Positions 39,896-48,154 of a stretch of 64,000 nucleotides of DNA are shown here, in pieces. The DNA comes from Stercoripulliclostridium_A sp045535235. Its GTDB lineage: Bacteria > Bacillota > Clostridia > Christensenellales > DTU072. The stretch lies in contig JAZSLG010000071.1 of assembly GCA_045535235.1 (NCBI GenBank), forward strand, positions 1 to 64,000, given 5' to 3'. How positions within the stretch are numbered: position 1 is the first letter of the stretch; each line of letters opens with the position of its first letter. Under the pieces are notes generated by a model. The model was not told where the DNA came from. It did no database searches and worked only from the letters and a program-made list of their open reading frames with translations. The position numbers and the translations under genes are program-made.

Positions 39896-40690
39896 ATGGC
39901 ATTTTTAGAAGTTAAAAACATACATAAAAGCTTTGGCAAGGTGGAAGTCCTAAAGGGAGTTTCCTTTTCCTTGGAAGAGGGACAGGTGCTTTCCATAATA
40001 GGCTCTTCCGGTAACGGAAAAACAACCCTGCTCAGATGCCTAAATTACCTTGAGTTCGCAAACGAAGGAACCGTAGAGCTTAATGGTAAGTTGATTTCAG
40101 ACGGTAAGGAATTAAAAAACCTTAAAGAGAGTCAAATTAGGGAAAATAGATTGCATTTTGGACTTGTTTTCCAATCATTCAATTTATTCCCACAATATAC
40201 TGCACTTCAAAACGTAAACCTTGCACTCTCGTTAATGGAAAAGGAACGCGTTAAAAAGGGGTATGCCCCGCTATATAACGAGCCTTCCATGGAAGTTTCC
40301 AAAAAACTACTTGTCAAAGTAGGACTGGAAGATAAAATGAATTTGTATCCTTGCCAACTTTCGGGTGGTCAATGTCAAAGAGTAGCAATTGCAAGAGCCA
40401 TGGCGCTAAAGCCTTCCGTTCTTTGCTTTGACGAACCAACGTCGGCCCTAGACCCCGAGTTAACAGGTGAAGTTCTCCGCGTAATAAAAGAGTTAAAGGA
40501 GAGCGAAGGAATTACTATGATAATAGTAACGCACGAGATGGGTTTTGCAAAAAACGTAAGCGACCAAGTACTATTCATGGTCGACGGACTTGTGGAGGAA
40601 ATAGGCACCCCAAGTGAAATTTTTGATAACCCAAAATCGGAAAAATTAAAGGCGTTTTTACAAGGATTAAACGCCAAAGAGGGGGAATGA
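39896..40690 (+). CDS. polar amino-acid ABC importer, ATPase
   Basis: The 264-aa single-domain ABC ATPase has Walker A GSSGNGKTT (36-44), signature LSGGQCQRVAIARA (~157-170), Walker B VLCFDEPTSALD (~178-189) and the H-loop TMIIVTHEMGFAKN. It carries an insert (~110-130, MEKERVKKGYAPLYNEPSME) typical of this amino-acid group with slight length variation. It starts directly at the permease stop and is followed by the regulator gene 1 nt after its stop. Confidence 0.92.
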   Translation: MAFLEVKNIHKSFGKVEVLKGVSFSLEEGQVLSIIGSSGNGKTTLLRCLNYLEFANEGTVELNGKLISDGKELKNLKESQIRENRLHFGLVFQSFNLFPQYTALQNVNLALSLMEKERVKKGYAPLYNEPSMEVSKKLLVKVGLEDKMNLYPCQLSGGQCQRVAIARAMALKPSVLCFDEPTSALDPELTGEVLRVIKELKESEGITMIIVTHEMGFAKNVSDQVLFMVDGLVEEIGTPSEIFDNPKSEKLKAFLQGLNAKEGE

Positions 40691-40691
40691 T

Positions 40692-40958
40692 ATGTCAAAC
40701 GATAAAGAGGACGTAAAGAGGCTTTATAGCATTTTAGCCACAATTAACAGTGAAGAAGACGTAGAAATCTTTCTTGGCGACCTTTGCACCTACAAGGAAA
40801 TTGAGTCCATGGCACAAAGGATAAAAGCAGCCCAAATGCTAATGAATGGTAGTACCTATGAGGAAATAATCAAAAACACGAATATATCCTCTGCAACGCT
40901 TTCGCGAGTAAGCAAATGTGTAAAATATGGGCAAGGATATAAGAAGATACTAAAATAA
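40692..40958 (+). CDS. YerC/YecD-family TrpR-related regulator
   Basis: The 88-aa protein belongs to the small TrpR-like family: KEDVKRLYSILATINSEEDVEIFLGDLCTYKEIESMAQRIKAAQML is the dimer-forming helix block and GSTYEEIIKNTNISSATLSRVSKCVKYG the helix-turn-helix. It lies immediately after the amino-acid importer ATPase, so it probably regulates this importer in response to an amino acid, as TrpR does for tryptophan genes. That role is inferred from position. Confidence 0.85.
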   Translation: MSNDKEDVKRLYSILATINSEEDVEIFLGDLCTYKEIESMAQRIKAAQMLMNGSTYEEIIKNTNISSATLSRVSKCVKYGQGYKKILK

Positions 40959-40970
40959 ACGAATGCTATA

Positions 40971-41004
40971 AAAAAGGCGTAGCGGATTCCGCTACGCCTT
41001 TTTT
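40971..41004. terminator. bidirectional terminator
   Basis: Perfect AAAAAGGCGTAGCGG (40971-40985) / CCGCTACGCCTTTTT (40989-41003) around ATT with an A/T run on both sides. Ends the amino-acid importer operon and, leftward, the small membrane gene. Confidence 0.9.
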
Positions 41005-41019
41005 AGTTATGCTTATATA

Positions 41020-41238
41020 TTATAGCAATCTCCAAATGCTTCCCTTGGTAATCATCATGAATAGGTCGATTACCCAAATGAGCCATCCGCCGAAAATACG
41101 GATAATAACTGCTAGCCATTTGCCTTCCTTAGCGCGGGTAAGAACGCCAAGTAGCCATGCGGTAAAGGGAATGATAGCAAGAATAATGCTAACCAAACGA
41201 CTAAAACCAAAATAATCTTTAGATGCTTTTTTTGCCAT
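41020..41238 (-). CDS. small two-helix membrane protein
   Basis: The 72-aa protein has two hydrophobic segments: LVSIILAIIPFTAWLLGVL (~14-32) and WLAVIIRIFGGWLIWVIDLFMMI (~41-63) with a short basic loop (TRAKEGK). A family of similar tiny proteins (MAKKxSxDYFGLSR-type start) occurs in Clostridia; its role is unknown. The start has TAGGAGATATTATT upstream. Stands alone, convergent with the amino-acid importer. Confidence 0.75.
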   Translation of the reverse strand: MAKKASKDYFGFSRLVSIILAIIPFTAWLLGVLTRAKEGKWLAVIIRIFGGWLIWVIDLFMMITKGSIWRLL

Positions 41239-41331
41239 AATAATATCTCCTATAGGTTTATGATATAAATATTATAGCATACGTGGTTTGTTTTGTAAAT
41301 ATGCGAAATTAAGTAAAATAAAAGTAATACA

Positions 41332-41386
41332 TTGTTAGCCTTGGTGCATCATGTGGGTTGACAATAATGGTAGTATGCTTTACAAT
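41332..41386 (+). promoter_or_regulatory. BirA-type operator overlapping the birA promoter
   Basis: TTGTTAGCC (41332-41340), 15 nt, GGTTGACAA (41356-41364): the inverted-repeat form of the biotin operator (TTGTTAACC/GGTTAACAA type). The second half contains the -35 TTGACA (41358-41363), followed by 17 nt and TACAAT (41381-41386). A biotin-loaded BirA dimer here would block its own transcription. Confidence 0.85.
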
Positions 41387-41402
41387 ATAATAAGGTGAAA
41401 AA

Positions 41403-42368
41403 ATGACCAAAGAGAACGTATTAAATTTTTTGGAACAAAATCGTGGTGCTTACGTTTCGGGAGCAAAGATAGCTCTTGCTCTAGGGGTTTCTCGTAACGC
41501 AATTTGGAAGAGTATCCGCGTGCTGGAAAAAGAAGGATACCGTATTGATAAACGCACTAATGTAGGTTATAAACTTCTTGAACATAACGACGTCCTTTCC
41601 GCAAACGGAATACAAAATTGTTTTGGTAGGGTTCCTAAAGTGCGTGTCGAGGTTTATCAAACGTTAACTTCCACTAATGATTATTTGATAAACAAAGCTC
41701 AAGACGGAGAAGATGAGGGGTTGCTTGTTTGCGCCGAAAACCAAAGCGCGGGTAAGGGAAGACTGGGGAGAAAATTCTTCTCTCCTAGTGGCGGAGTGTA
41801 TTTTTCGTTACTGTTACGTCCTCAAAAAGGTAGCACTGTTACGGAATATTTGACTGTTATTACGGCTATTGCCGTTTGCGAGTCGGTAAACGAACTTTTT
41901 GGCGTGGGGGCAGGTATCAAATGGGTTAACGACGTATACGTTGGCAATAAAAAGTGCGCTGGGATTTTAACGGAAGCATCCGTTGATTTTGAAACCGGTT
42001 CCGTCGCTTACGCGGTAATTGGGATAGGAATTAATATTAATGAACCCATAGAGGGTTATCCCGATGACATAAAGGATATAGCCTGTTCACTAAATTCCAG
42101 AGTGCCGAATGCAAAAAACAAACTCGTTGCTTTAATAGTAGAGAAGCTATTGCACAACTACCAAAATTTTGATAAAGATAGTATCGTATCAAAATATAGG
42201 ACCAATTCTATAATGAATGAAAGGAAGGTCTTGGTAAAGCGAGAAAGTGGCAATAGGCTTGCTACGGCTCTAGGCATAGACGATGAATGTAGGCTTATCG
42301 TCAAGTACGAAAACGGAGAAGAAGAAAGGCTATATTACGGTGAGGTTAGTTTGTGTCTAAAAGATTAG
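41403..42368 (+). CDS. birA: bifunctional biotin-protein ligase / biotin operon repressor
   Basis: The 321-aa protein has an N-terminal winged HTH (AYVSGAKIALALGVSRNAIWKSIRVLEKEGY, ~17-47) and the catalytic domain with STNDYLI, AGKGRLGRKFFSPSGGVYFSLLL (~118-140; the biotinyl-AMP loop), KWVNDVYV and a C-terminal SH3-like domain. It attaches biotin to carboxylases and, when biotin is plentiful, represses transcription through the operator just upstream. A strong AAGGTGA box precedes the ATG. Its last codons overlap the start of bioY by 16 nt. Confidence 0.93.
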   Translation: MTKENVLNFLEQNRGAYVSGAKIALALGVSRNAIWKSIRVLEKEGYRIDKRTNVGYKLLEHNDVLSANGIQNCFGRVPKVRVEVYQTLTSTNDYLINKAQDGEDEGLLVCAENQSAGKGRLGRKFFSPSGGVYFSLLLRPQKGSTVTEYLTVITAIAVCESVNELFGVGAGIKWVNDVYVGNKKCAGILTEASVDFETGSVAYAVIGIGININEPIEGYPDDIKDIACSLNSRVPNAKNKLVALIVEKLLHNYQNFDKDSIVSKYRTNSIMNERKVLVKRESGNRLATALGIDDECRLIVKYENGEEERLYYGEVSLCLKD

Positions 42369-42886
42369 CGGTAAAAAAACTCGCCTATATCGCACTTTTT
42401 ACTGCCCTAATAGTTGTAGGTGGTTTCGTGCGTATTCCGGTTGGAACCATTCCTATTACCTTGCAAACGCTATTCGTATTGTTGGGCGCTTCCTTGTGTG
42501 GCAAAACAGTAGGAGTGTTGTCTGCGGTAGTTTATTTAATAATTGGACTAATTGGCGTGCCTGTCTTTAGCGCCGGTGGCGGAATATTCTACGTGCTTCA
42601 ACCAACGTTTGGTTACTTGCTGGGGTTCGTGCTTGCAGGATTAATTGCAGGAGTGCCTAAAAAAGGATTTTGGAGTAGGTTGGGGTTTAATTTACTTTCT
42701 ATAATCGTCATACACGTAGTTGGAGTTGTCTATTTTTATCTAATATCAAATTTATATTTGGATATTAGTTTGGGGCTAAGCCAAGTAATTCTAAGCGGAA
42801 GTATAATATTTCTTCCAGTTGATATAATTAGTGCAACGTTAAGTGCAATAATAGCAAATAAAGTATATCCTATCGTCAATAAGTAA
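42353..42886 (+). CDS. bioY: biotin transporter BioY (ECF S component)
   Basis: The 177-aa protein is membrane-embedded, with about six hydrophobic segments. It begins GTG 42353 (inside birA) with KRLAVKKLAYIALFTALIVVGGFVRIPVGTIPITLQTLFVLLGASLCG, matching the BioY signature, and has FSAGGGIFYVLQPTFGYLLGFVLAG in the middle. It binds biotin with high affinity and works alone or with an ECF energising module; no ECF genes are in the window. Expression should be repressed with birA when biotin is present. Confidence 0.92.
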   Translation: MSKRLAVKKLAYIALFTALIVVGGFVRIPVGTIPITLQTLFVLLGASLCGKTVGVLSAVVYLIIGLIGVPVFSAGGGIFYVLQPTFGYLLGFVLAGLIAGVPKKGFWSRLGFNLLSIIVIHVVGVVYFYLISNLYLDISLGLSQVILSGSIIFLPVDIISATLSAIIANKVYPIVNK

Positions 42887-42895
42887 GGAGCAAAT

Positions 42896-43984
42896 ATGGA
42901 AATCAGAGTTGCTAAAAAAGAAGAAAATAAGAAAGTTATAACCTTTTTAAGTAAGGTTTTCACCAGACCTTTCCCTAGGCTCATTCCCAGCTTGTACGGC
43001 AAAGACAAAAATATGATGGACTACCACTATTTGGTAGAAGAAAATGGCAAATTAATTGGTGCCGTTTGTGCTTATCCCGAGGATATCGTAACCTCTAATA
43101 CCACCATAAAAGGGCTTGCAATAGGAATGGTTGCAACGTTAAAATCGGCTAGAGGAAGGGGCGTTATGACCAGCATGTTAAAGCACGTTGATAAGGAATA
43201 TCCCGGAGTTGACGTCATGTTTTTAACAGGAAGAAGGCATCGTTACGAACACTTTGGCTATTATCCTGCAGGGGCTTGTTATTCTTTCTTAATTAGTAGT
43301 ATGAGTATCAAAAAATGGGATATTGGTTGCCCATTTGAGGTAGTTGAGGCAAAAACGGAAAACGATTACCGTGAAGTAGACGAGTTAAATAATTTGGGAA
43401 AAGTGAGGGTAGATAAACCTCTTGCACGTGAAAGCGATACGCTAAGAAACTGGTTTTCCAAACTATACTTGATAAAGGAACAAGGTAAAACGGTGGGATT
43501 TGCTAGCGGGAAGTTCTTCAAAGGTCACGTATTGGAAAGAATATTTATAAAGGATGGTAAAGTACAAGACTACGTTCAAGGTGTGTTGGCATACAAAAAA
43601 TATAAAGGTGCAACCAATTTGAAAGTGGATGTGTTACCGCATGAGAGCGCCCTCAAAGAGGCCATGCATATGGTTTCGGAAGAGTGGTCTATTAATAGCC
43701 ATGAAAAGTACAAGGTCGTAAATTATGCAAGATTAATAAAAAAATTACTGACCGTTACATTGGAGGAAAAATACCTGAACGATTTTAGCTTTGTCGTTGA
43801 AATCGTTGGTAGAGAAAAGCTATTAGTTTCCGTAAAAGAGGGCGAGGCAATAGTGGAAGAAAGTAGCCGAGAACCCGACCTAACGTTGAGCGAGGCGCAA
43901 GCGATTGCCTCACTCCTTGGAGGAGAGGAAAGCATAGTTAACGGTATGGTTAAAATAGCATTAAGACACAGTGATTTTATTTAG
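42896..43984 (+). CDS. GNAT acetyltransferase with Eis/SCP2-like C-terminus
   Basis: The 362-aa protein has two GNAT-like halves and a C-terminal sterol-carrier-like domain, as in Eis proteins. The first GNAT carries GLAIGMVATLKSARGRGVMTSML (~79-101), the acetyl-CoA-binding loop with RGRG. The last ~90 residues (FVVEIVGREKLLVSVKEGEAIVEES... LTLSEAQAIASLLGG) form the SCP2 fold. Eis-like enzymes acetylate amines on aminoglycosides or cell components; the substrate here is unknown. Start behind AAGGAG. Between bioY and the macrodomain gene. Confidence 0.85.
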   Translation: MEIRVAKKEENKKVITFLSKVFTRPFPRLIPSLYGKDKNMMDYHYLVEENGKLIGAVCAYPEDIVTSNTTIKGLAIGMVATLKSARGRGVMTSMLKHVDKEYPGVDVMFLTGRRHRYEHFGYYPAGACYSFLISSMSIKKWDIGCPFEVVEAKTENDYREVDELNNLGKVRVDKPLARESDTLRNWFSKLYLIKEQGKTVGFASGKFFKGHVLERIFIKDGKVQDYVQGVLAYKKYKGATNLKVDVLPHESALKEAMHMVSEEWSINSHEKYKVVNYARLIKKLLTVTLEEKYLNDFSFVVEIVGREKLLVSVKEGEAIVEESSREPDLTLSEAQAIASLLGGEESIVNGMVKIALRHSDFI

Positions 43985-43997
43985 GGAGAATTAGAAT

Positions 43998-45017
43998 ATG
44001 CCGTTATATATAGTAAGACATGATATTACTAAAATGGAATGTGATGCAATAGTTAACGCTGCAAATAAAAGCTTGTTGGGTGGTGGTGGAGTAGACGGTT
44101 GTATCCACAGGGCCGCCGGCCCTAAACTTTTTGATGAATGTTTGACTCTTGGCGGGTGCAAAACGGGTGAGGCTAAAATTACCAAAGGATATAATCTGCC
44201 TGCAAAGTACGTTATTCATACCGTAGGCCCCGTGTGGGACGGTGGAACTAACGGAGAAAAAGCACTACTAGAATCTTGCTACAAAAAATCCTTGGAGCTT
44301 GCAAAAGCGCATGGTTGTACTAGCGTTGCTTTTCCTCTTATATCTTCGGGCGTATATGGTTATCCTAAGGACAAAGCACTTTCCGTAGCGGTAAGTATAA
44401 TAAGCCGATTTGTGCTTGAAAACGATATGACCGTATATATTGTCGTCTTCGATAAAAATTCCTATAAAATCAGCAAGGAATTAATGGAAGACGTTTCTAC
44501 GTATATAGACGATAATTACGCGGATGAAACGGCTCTTCGTTACGGCTACAAAAGAAGGAGCGCTAGCCTTAATAACTTGTTTTATGAACCGATTGAAGGA
44601 AAAGCATCGAACGATATTTCCCCTCAAACTGTATCTATAGATACCAAAAGAGAACTTATTGACATACTTTCTAGGATTGACGAAAATTTTGCGATAACGC
44701 TTTTTAAGTTGATTGATGCAAGGGGAATTAGCGACGTGGAGTGTTATAAGAAGGCAAACGTAAGTAAGCAAACCTGGTATAAAATACTAAATGATGCAAG
44801 CTACAAGCCGAGCAAAAATACCGTTCTTTCTTTTGCCATTGCGTTGGAGCTGTCTCTTGTAGAAACGGAGAAACTGCTTGCAACCGTTGGATTTGCTCTT
44901 TCGAAGAGTAGTAAGTTTGATTTAATAATAGAATATTTTATCGTAAAGGGAAGTTACGATATATTCGTCATTAACGAAACTCTAGTTGCTTTTGACCAGC
45001 CTTGTCTTGGAATATAG
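43998..45017 (+). CDS. macrodomain protein with C-terminal HTH
   Basis: The 339-aa protein starts with a macrodomain (~1-165): DAIVNAANKSLLGGGGVDGCIHRAAG (16-41) binds ADP-ribose, and FPLISSGVYGYPKDKA (~113-128) closes the site. Such domains remove ADP-ribose from proteins or hydrolyse O-acetyl-ADP-ribose. The C-terminal half (~215-335) has an XRE-like helix-turn-helix (CYKKANVSKQTWYKILNDASYKPSKNTVLSFAIAL), so the protein may act on DNA as well. A hairpin and the vWA gene follow within 100 nt. The pair may be a stress module. Confidence 0.88.
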   Translation: MPLYIVRHDITKMECDAIVNAANKSLLGGGGVDGCIHRAAGPKLFDECLTLGGCKTGEAKITKGYNLPAKYVIHTVGPVWDGGTNGEKALLESCYKKSLELAKAHGCTSVAFPLISSGVYGYPKDKALSVAVSIISRFVLENDMTVYIVVFDKNSYKISKELMEDVSTYIDDNYADETALRYGYKRRSASLNNLFYEPIEGKASNDISPQTVSIDTKRELIDILSRIDENFAITLFKLIDARGISDVECYKKANVSKQTWYKILNDASYKPSKNTVLSFAIALELSLVETEKLLATVGFALSKSSKFDLIIEYFIVKGSYDIFVINETLVAFDQPCLGI

Positions 45018-45069
45018 CATGGTAAATTGACGATTGACCCAAAATATAATTTCGCTCTTTATAATATGG

Positions 45070-45099
45070 TTGTAAGCAAAAGCTTGCAATCATTTTTTT
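45070..45099 (+). terminator. terminator or attenuator before the vWA gene
   Basis: TTGTAAGC (45070-45077) / GCTTGCAA (45082-45089), loop AAAA, then TCATTTTTTT. It sits 15 nt before ATG 45115. It could terminate the macrodomain message or attenuate the vWA gene. Confidence 0.6.
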
Positions 45100-45114
45100 A
45101 TAAGGAGATATAAT

Positions 45115-45762
45115 ATGAAGACAACAGAACTGGTTTTTATTTTGGACAAAAGTGGCTCCATGTGTGGTATGGAGGACGACGTCATAGGTGGCTTTAACTC
45201 TATGATTGAAAAGCAAAAAAAGGAAGAAGGTAAAGCTTACGTATCGACCGTTGCTTTTTCAAATTATTCGGAAGTAATACACGACAGAGTTTGTTTAGAA
45301 AGCGTTGCACCTCTAACCAGAAATGATTATTGCGTGGATGGATGTACTGCTCTATACGACGCAATAGGCGATGCGATAAAGCATATTCGTATGGTACATA
45401 AATACGTTAGGCCAGAAGATAAGCCTGAGCAAACCATCTTCATAATCACAACCGACGGTATGGAAAACGCAAGCCATCGATATACTAAAAAGAGTGTAAA
45501 GAACATGATAGAAGAGCAAGAAAAAGAAGGCTGGGAATTTGTTTTTGTTGGTGCAAATATAGACGCCGTTGAGACGGCAACGGGTATTGGTATAAGGTCT
45601 AACAGAGCCGTCAACTATTCTGTTAAGGATGATACGGCTATCATGTTCAAAGAAATGAGCGATACTATTGCTACCTTTAGGTCAAAAGGAAAGTTGGATG
45701 AGGATTGGGCGAAAAACGTGCAAGGAAATTTATTAAGTGGTGACAAAAAAGTCAAAAAGTAA
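45115..45762 (+). CDS. vWA-domain protein
   Basis: The 215-aa cytoplasmic protein is a single vWA domain with MIDAS DKSGS (11-15), DGCTALYDAIGDAI (about 77-90) and ITTDGMENAS (~106-115). It is related in fold but not closely in sequence to the vWA proteins at 10.6-12.9 kb. Behind the macrodomain gene and a hairpin, with AAGGAG upstream. A macrodomain-vWA neighbour pair is seen repeatedly in Firmicutes; the joint role is unknown. Confidence 0.85.
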   Translation: MKTTELVFILDKSGSMCGMEDDVIGGFNSMIEKQKKEEGKAYVSTVAFSNYSEVIHDRVCLESVAPLTRNDYCVDGCTALYDAIGDAIKHIRMVHKYVRPEDKPEQTIFIITTDGMENASHRYTKKSVKNMIEEQEKEGWEFVFVGANIDAVETATGIGIRSNRAVNYSVKDDTAIMFKEMSDTIATFRSKGKLDEDWAKNVQGNLLSGDKKVKK

Positions 45763-45775
45763 AAGTGATGGGATT

Positions 45776-45806
45776 AAAAAAGGGTAGCATGATGCTACCC
45801 TTTTTT
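45776..45806. terminator. bidirectional terminator between convergent genes
   Basis: GGGTAGCA (45782-45789) / TGCTACCC (45793-45800), loop TGA, with A run 45776-45781 and T run 45801-45806. Serves the vWA gene and the minus-strand acyltransferase gene. Confidence 0.9.
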
Positions 45807-45816
45807 AACGTTACTA

Positions 45817-47127
45817 TTAGTCTAGGCAGTTTGCGTTATGGTCGATAAAGTCGTTAACGTTTCTATGGATAATTTCAAAGAAGTTTTTAACGGCCTCTCT
45901 ATCCTTTTCGTTACCTTTAATTGCGATTGTCATGGTTAGCTCACCGTTAAGAGAAGTGAGTGCAAGTTGCATGTAAGGTTTGTATTTTACTGCGCCGGTC
46001 ATAAATCCGTCAATAAGTGATAGACCACTCAAACCTAACTTATTGGGGTCCAAAACACCAATGTTTGACATACCAATCAAGGGATTAAGGTATCCAATCT
46101 TAATGGCGATTTCGCTAATGGCGTAAGGTAAAATCGTGTAGGCAAGCTTTAATAGCGGAAGGGAGTATAGTCCCATATACTTGTCTTTTTTGGACTTTCT
46201 AACCGATTGTAAAACTTTAACTAAAGTTTCGTTCACGTTCTTGCCAACGCCCTCTACGCTACATTGCATAAAGCCGGTGTGGTTTGTAAGACCGCCCGAT
46301 TCTTCTCCGCCCTCAATGTGTCTACGAAGGTCTACCATACAAGGAATGGTGACAGTGTCGGTGTCGGGATATTTGCCAAATTCGTAAAGGCTGTGCATGT
46401 AGACGGCAAGCATAAGGTCGTTTACCGTAACACCGTAGTATTTACCAATTTTTCTAAACTTTGCAAAGGTTTCAGCGTCGATTTTGGAGCGATTAATCAT
46501 GCTCTTGTCCTCGGGAGAATCGGGAGAAAGAGGGAAATAATGCTCGTCTTTAACCTGGGAAATATTTTTATAAAGATTTTTTGCAACCTCTTTATCTTCA
46601 TCGTCAAGTTTAGTATAAACTTGGTCGTAGGAGCGAGAGCCGGTTTTAATATCAATAACTGGAGTTCCGCCTTTTACCGCGTTATAGTTGGAAGCAAGAC
46701 GTTTGAGGAAGTATTTGAAGTCACCGCCGTCAAAACACATGTGGTTTACTATCATGCAAAGGGTGGAACGGCCGTTAGCGTTTAGTATTGCCATTTTGAA
46801 TTGTACGCGCGAGGTAACTGGAATACATTGGGTGATAAAACTTTCTATTTCCTCTTCCAAGTTTTCTTCGCTAACCTCTTTTACGGTCAAAATATCGTCT
46901 ATGGTATAGTCTTCTACAACCCAGTAAGGGTCGATTGCACTATCGTGAAAGCTAGAGCGCAAGACGGGAACTTTTTCCGTAGTAGCGATAAGAACGGTCT
47001 TTAAGGCTTCTATATCTATTAAGCCGTCGTAGTATAATACGGCGTGTACCATTCTATCGTAGTAGTTGCGGAAAAGATACTGCATCTTGTCCCAAAGTTC
47101 AGCTTTTATTTTTTGTCTTTTTTTCAT
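45817..47127 (-). CDS. condensation-fold acyltransferase (PapA/WS-DGAT-like)
   Basis: The 436-aa protein has the chloramphenicol-acetyltransferase/condensation fold: the active-site HxxxDG motif is HMCFDG (His129, Asp133, Gly134). Other family features are LYYDGLIDIEALKTVLIATTEKVPVLRSSF near the start and YGVTVNDLMLAVYMHSL in the second half. Such stand-alone proteins transfer acyl groups to alcohols, for example in lipid or glycolipid making. The substrate is unknown. It lies 70 nt downstream of the membrane gene at 47198, possibly in one transcript. Confidence 0.8.
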   Translation of the reverse strand: MKKRQKIKAELWDKMQYLFRNYYDRMVHAVLYYDGLIDIEALKTVLIATTEKVPVLRSSFHDSAIDPYWVVEDYTIDDILTVKEVSEENLEEEIESFITQCIPVTSRVQFKMAILNANGRSTLCMIVNHMCFDGGDFKYFLKRLASNYNAVKGGTPVIDIKTGSRSYDQVYTKLDDEDKEVAKNLYKNISQVKDEHYFPLSPDSPEDKSMINRSKIDAETFAKFRKIGKYYGVTVNDLMLAVYMHSLYEFGKYPDTDTVTIPCMVDLRRHIEGGEESGGLTNHTGFMQCSVEGVGKNVNETLVKVLQSVRKSKKDKYMGLYSLPLLKLAYTILPYAISEIAIKIGYLNPLIGMSNIGVLDPNKLGLSGLSLIDGFMTGAVKYKPYMQLALTSLNGELTMTIAIKGNEKDREAVKNFFEIIHRNVNDFIDHNANCLD

Positions 47128-47197
47128 ATTTCTATCCTAATTATAATAATATAAAAGTCAATTTAGGAGTCCTAATTTGGTATTAAGGTCACCCAAA

Positions 47198-48043
47198 TTA
47201 CCATTCGGTGTAATACTTTTCGTCTAAGTCAGTGGCTTTTACGGCGTTCTTTTTAACCCTAGGACCCTTCTTTTTATTGGAGCGATGGACGAGCATGGAT
47301 ATTAGTCCTGCAACTGCGGTGAGTGCGCTTAGTGCGGGAAGTAGCCAACCGGGATGCCAAGGCATAACGTGGGCGATGCCAAGCATAACGTAAATCAAAG
47401 AAGCGCTTACTATTAAAGTAAATAAGCTTTCTATGAAGGCAAGCTTAGACTTGGTTATGAAAGCAAAAAGCGTGTCGCCTACTAAGATTGCTATTGCCAT
47501 GGCTAGGAAGGTGAAGTAATGATATTTCTCCTTGGAAAGCATTAATATTAATAGGAATATAAAGCTTGAAAGAAGAATGAGAGATACCGCTAGATTTACG
47601 CGTGGTATTACGAAAGATTTCCTTTTTGCTACTTTTATAGATACCATCGTTAAAGTGCCTACTATTGCGGTAAAAAGAGCACCTACTAAAATTAGCCAGC
47701 TAATACTCCATGGAATAACGTGTACTAGAGAAAGGGTTAGGTATAGTCCAAGAACGATTACTACGGTTGCAAGTATCATCATGGTGGAAGTGAGTCTTAC
47801 TGCATTCTTTTTGGAACGGGTAGTAAGTTCTTCGTTAAACTTTACTAAGGTGGATTGGAAATCGCCAAGGGAGTCTATTGCTAGTTGATAGATGGCGTCC
47901 TCGTCGGTCATGCCCTTAATCTTGGCGTCTTGGGCGTATTCTTCCAAGTAAACCAGCGTTTCCTTGCGGTAGTCCATGGCTCCTTTGGTGGGCGGTATGG
48001 CACGAAATTGTTCTTCAAGGTATTTCTTAAAACGTTCTGTCAT
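47198..48043 (-). CDS. multispan membrane protein with DUF1700-like N-terminus
   Basis: The 281-aa protein starts with a soluble helical segment (TERFKKYLEEQFRAIPPTKGAMDYRKETLVYLEEYAQDAKIKGMTDEDA) of the permease-prefix/DUF1700 kind, followed by about seven membrane segments from residue ~80. It ends in a basic tail (RSNKKKGPRVKKNAVKATD). Family members are usually found directly after a PadR-type regulator and are thought to act as membrane stress or signalling proteins. No PadR gene is seen beside it, but a dyad overlaps the promoter (48083-48101). Confidence 0.75.
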   Translation of the reverse strand: MTERFKKYLEEQFRAIPPTKGAMDYRKETLVYLEEYAQDAKIKGMTDEDAIYQLAIDSLGDFQSTLVKFNEELTTRSKKNAVRLTSTMMILATVVIVLGLYLTLSLVHVIPWSISWLILVGALFTAIVGTLTMVSIKVAKRKSFVIPRVNLAVSLILLSSFIFLLILMLSKEKYHYFTFLAMAIAILVGDTLFAFITKSKLAFIESLFTLIVSASLIYVMLGIAHVMPWHPGWLLPALSALTAVAGLISMLVHRSNKKKGPRVKKNAVKATDLDEKYYTEW

Positions 48044-48082
48044 GGTCGTATTCTCCCATTTTTAGATTTTTATAAGTGTGTC

Positions 48083-48136
48083 TAGATAGGTTGACTATCT
48101 AAACAGATTATATACTAGGCGGTATGAACGTGTCAA
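48083..48136 (-). promoter_or_regulatory. promoter with dyad operator for the membrane gene
   Basis: On the minus strand TTGACA (48136-48131), 18-nt spacer, TATAAT (48112-48107), with the perfect dyad TAGATAG-N5-CTATCTA (48083-48101) covering the start of transcription. Strong predicted repression. The regulator is not encoded nearby. Confidence 0.75.
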
Positions 48137-48154
48137 GCGTGCGATATAAAATTT

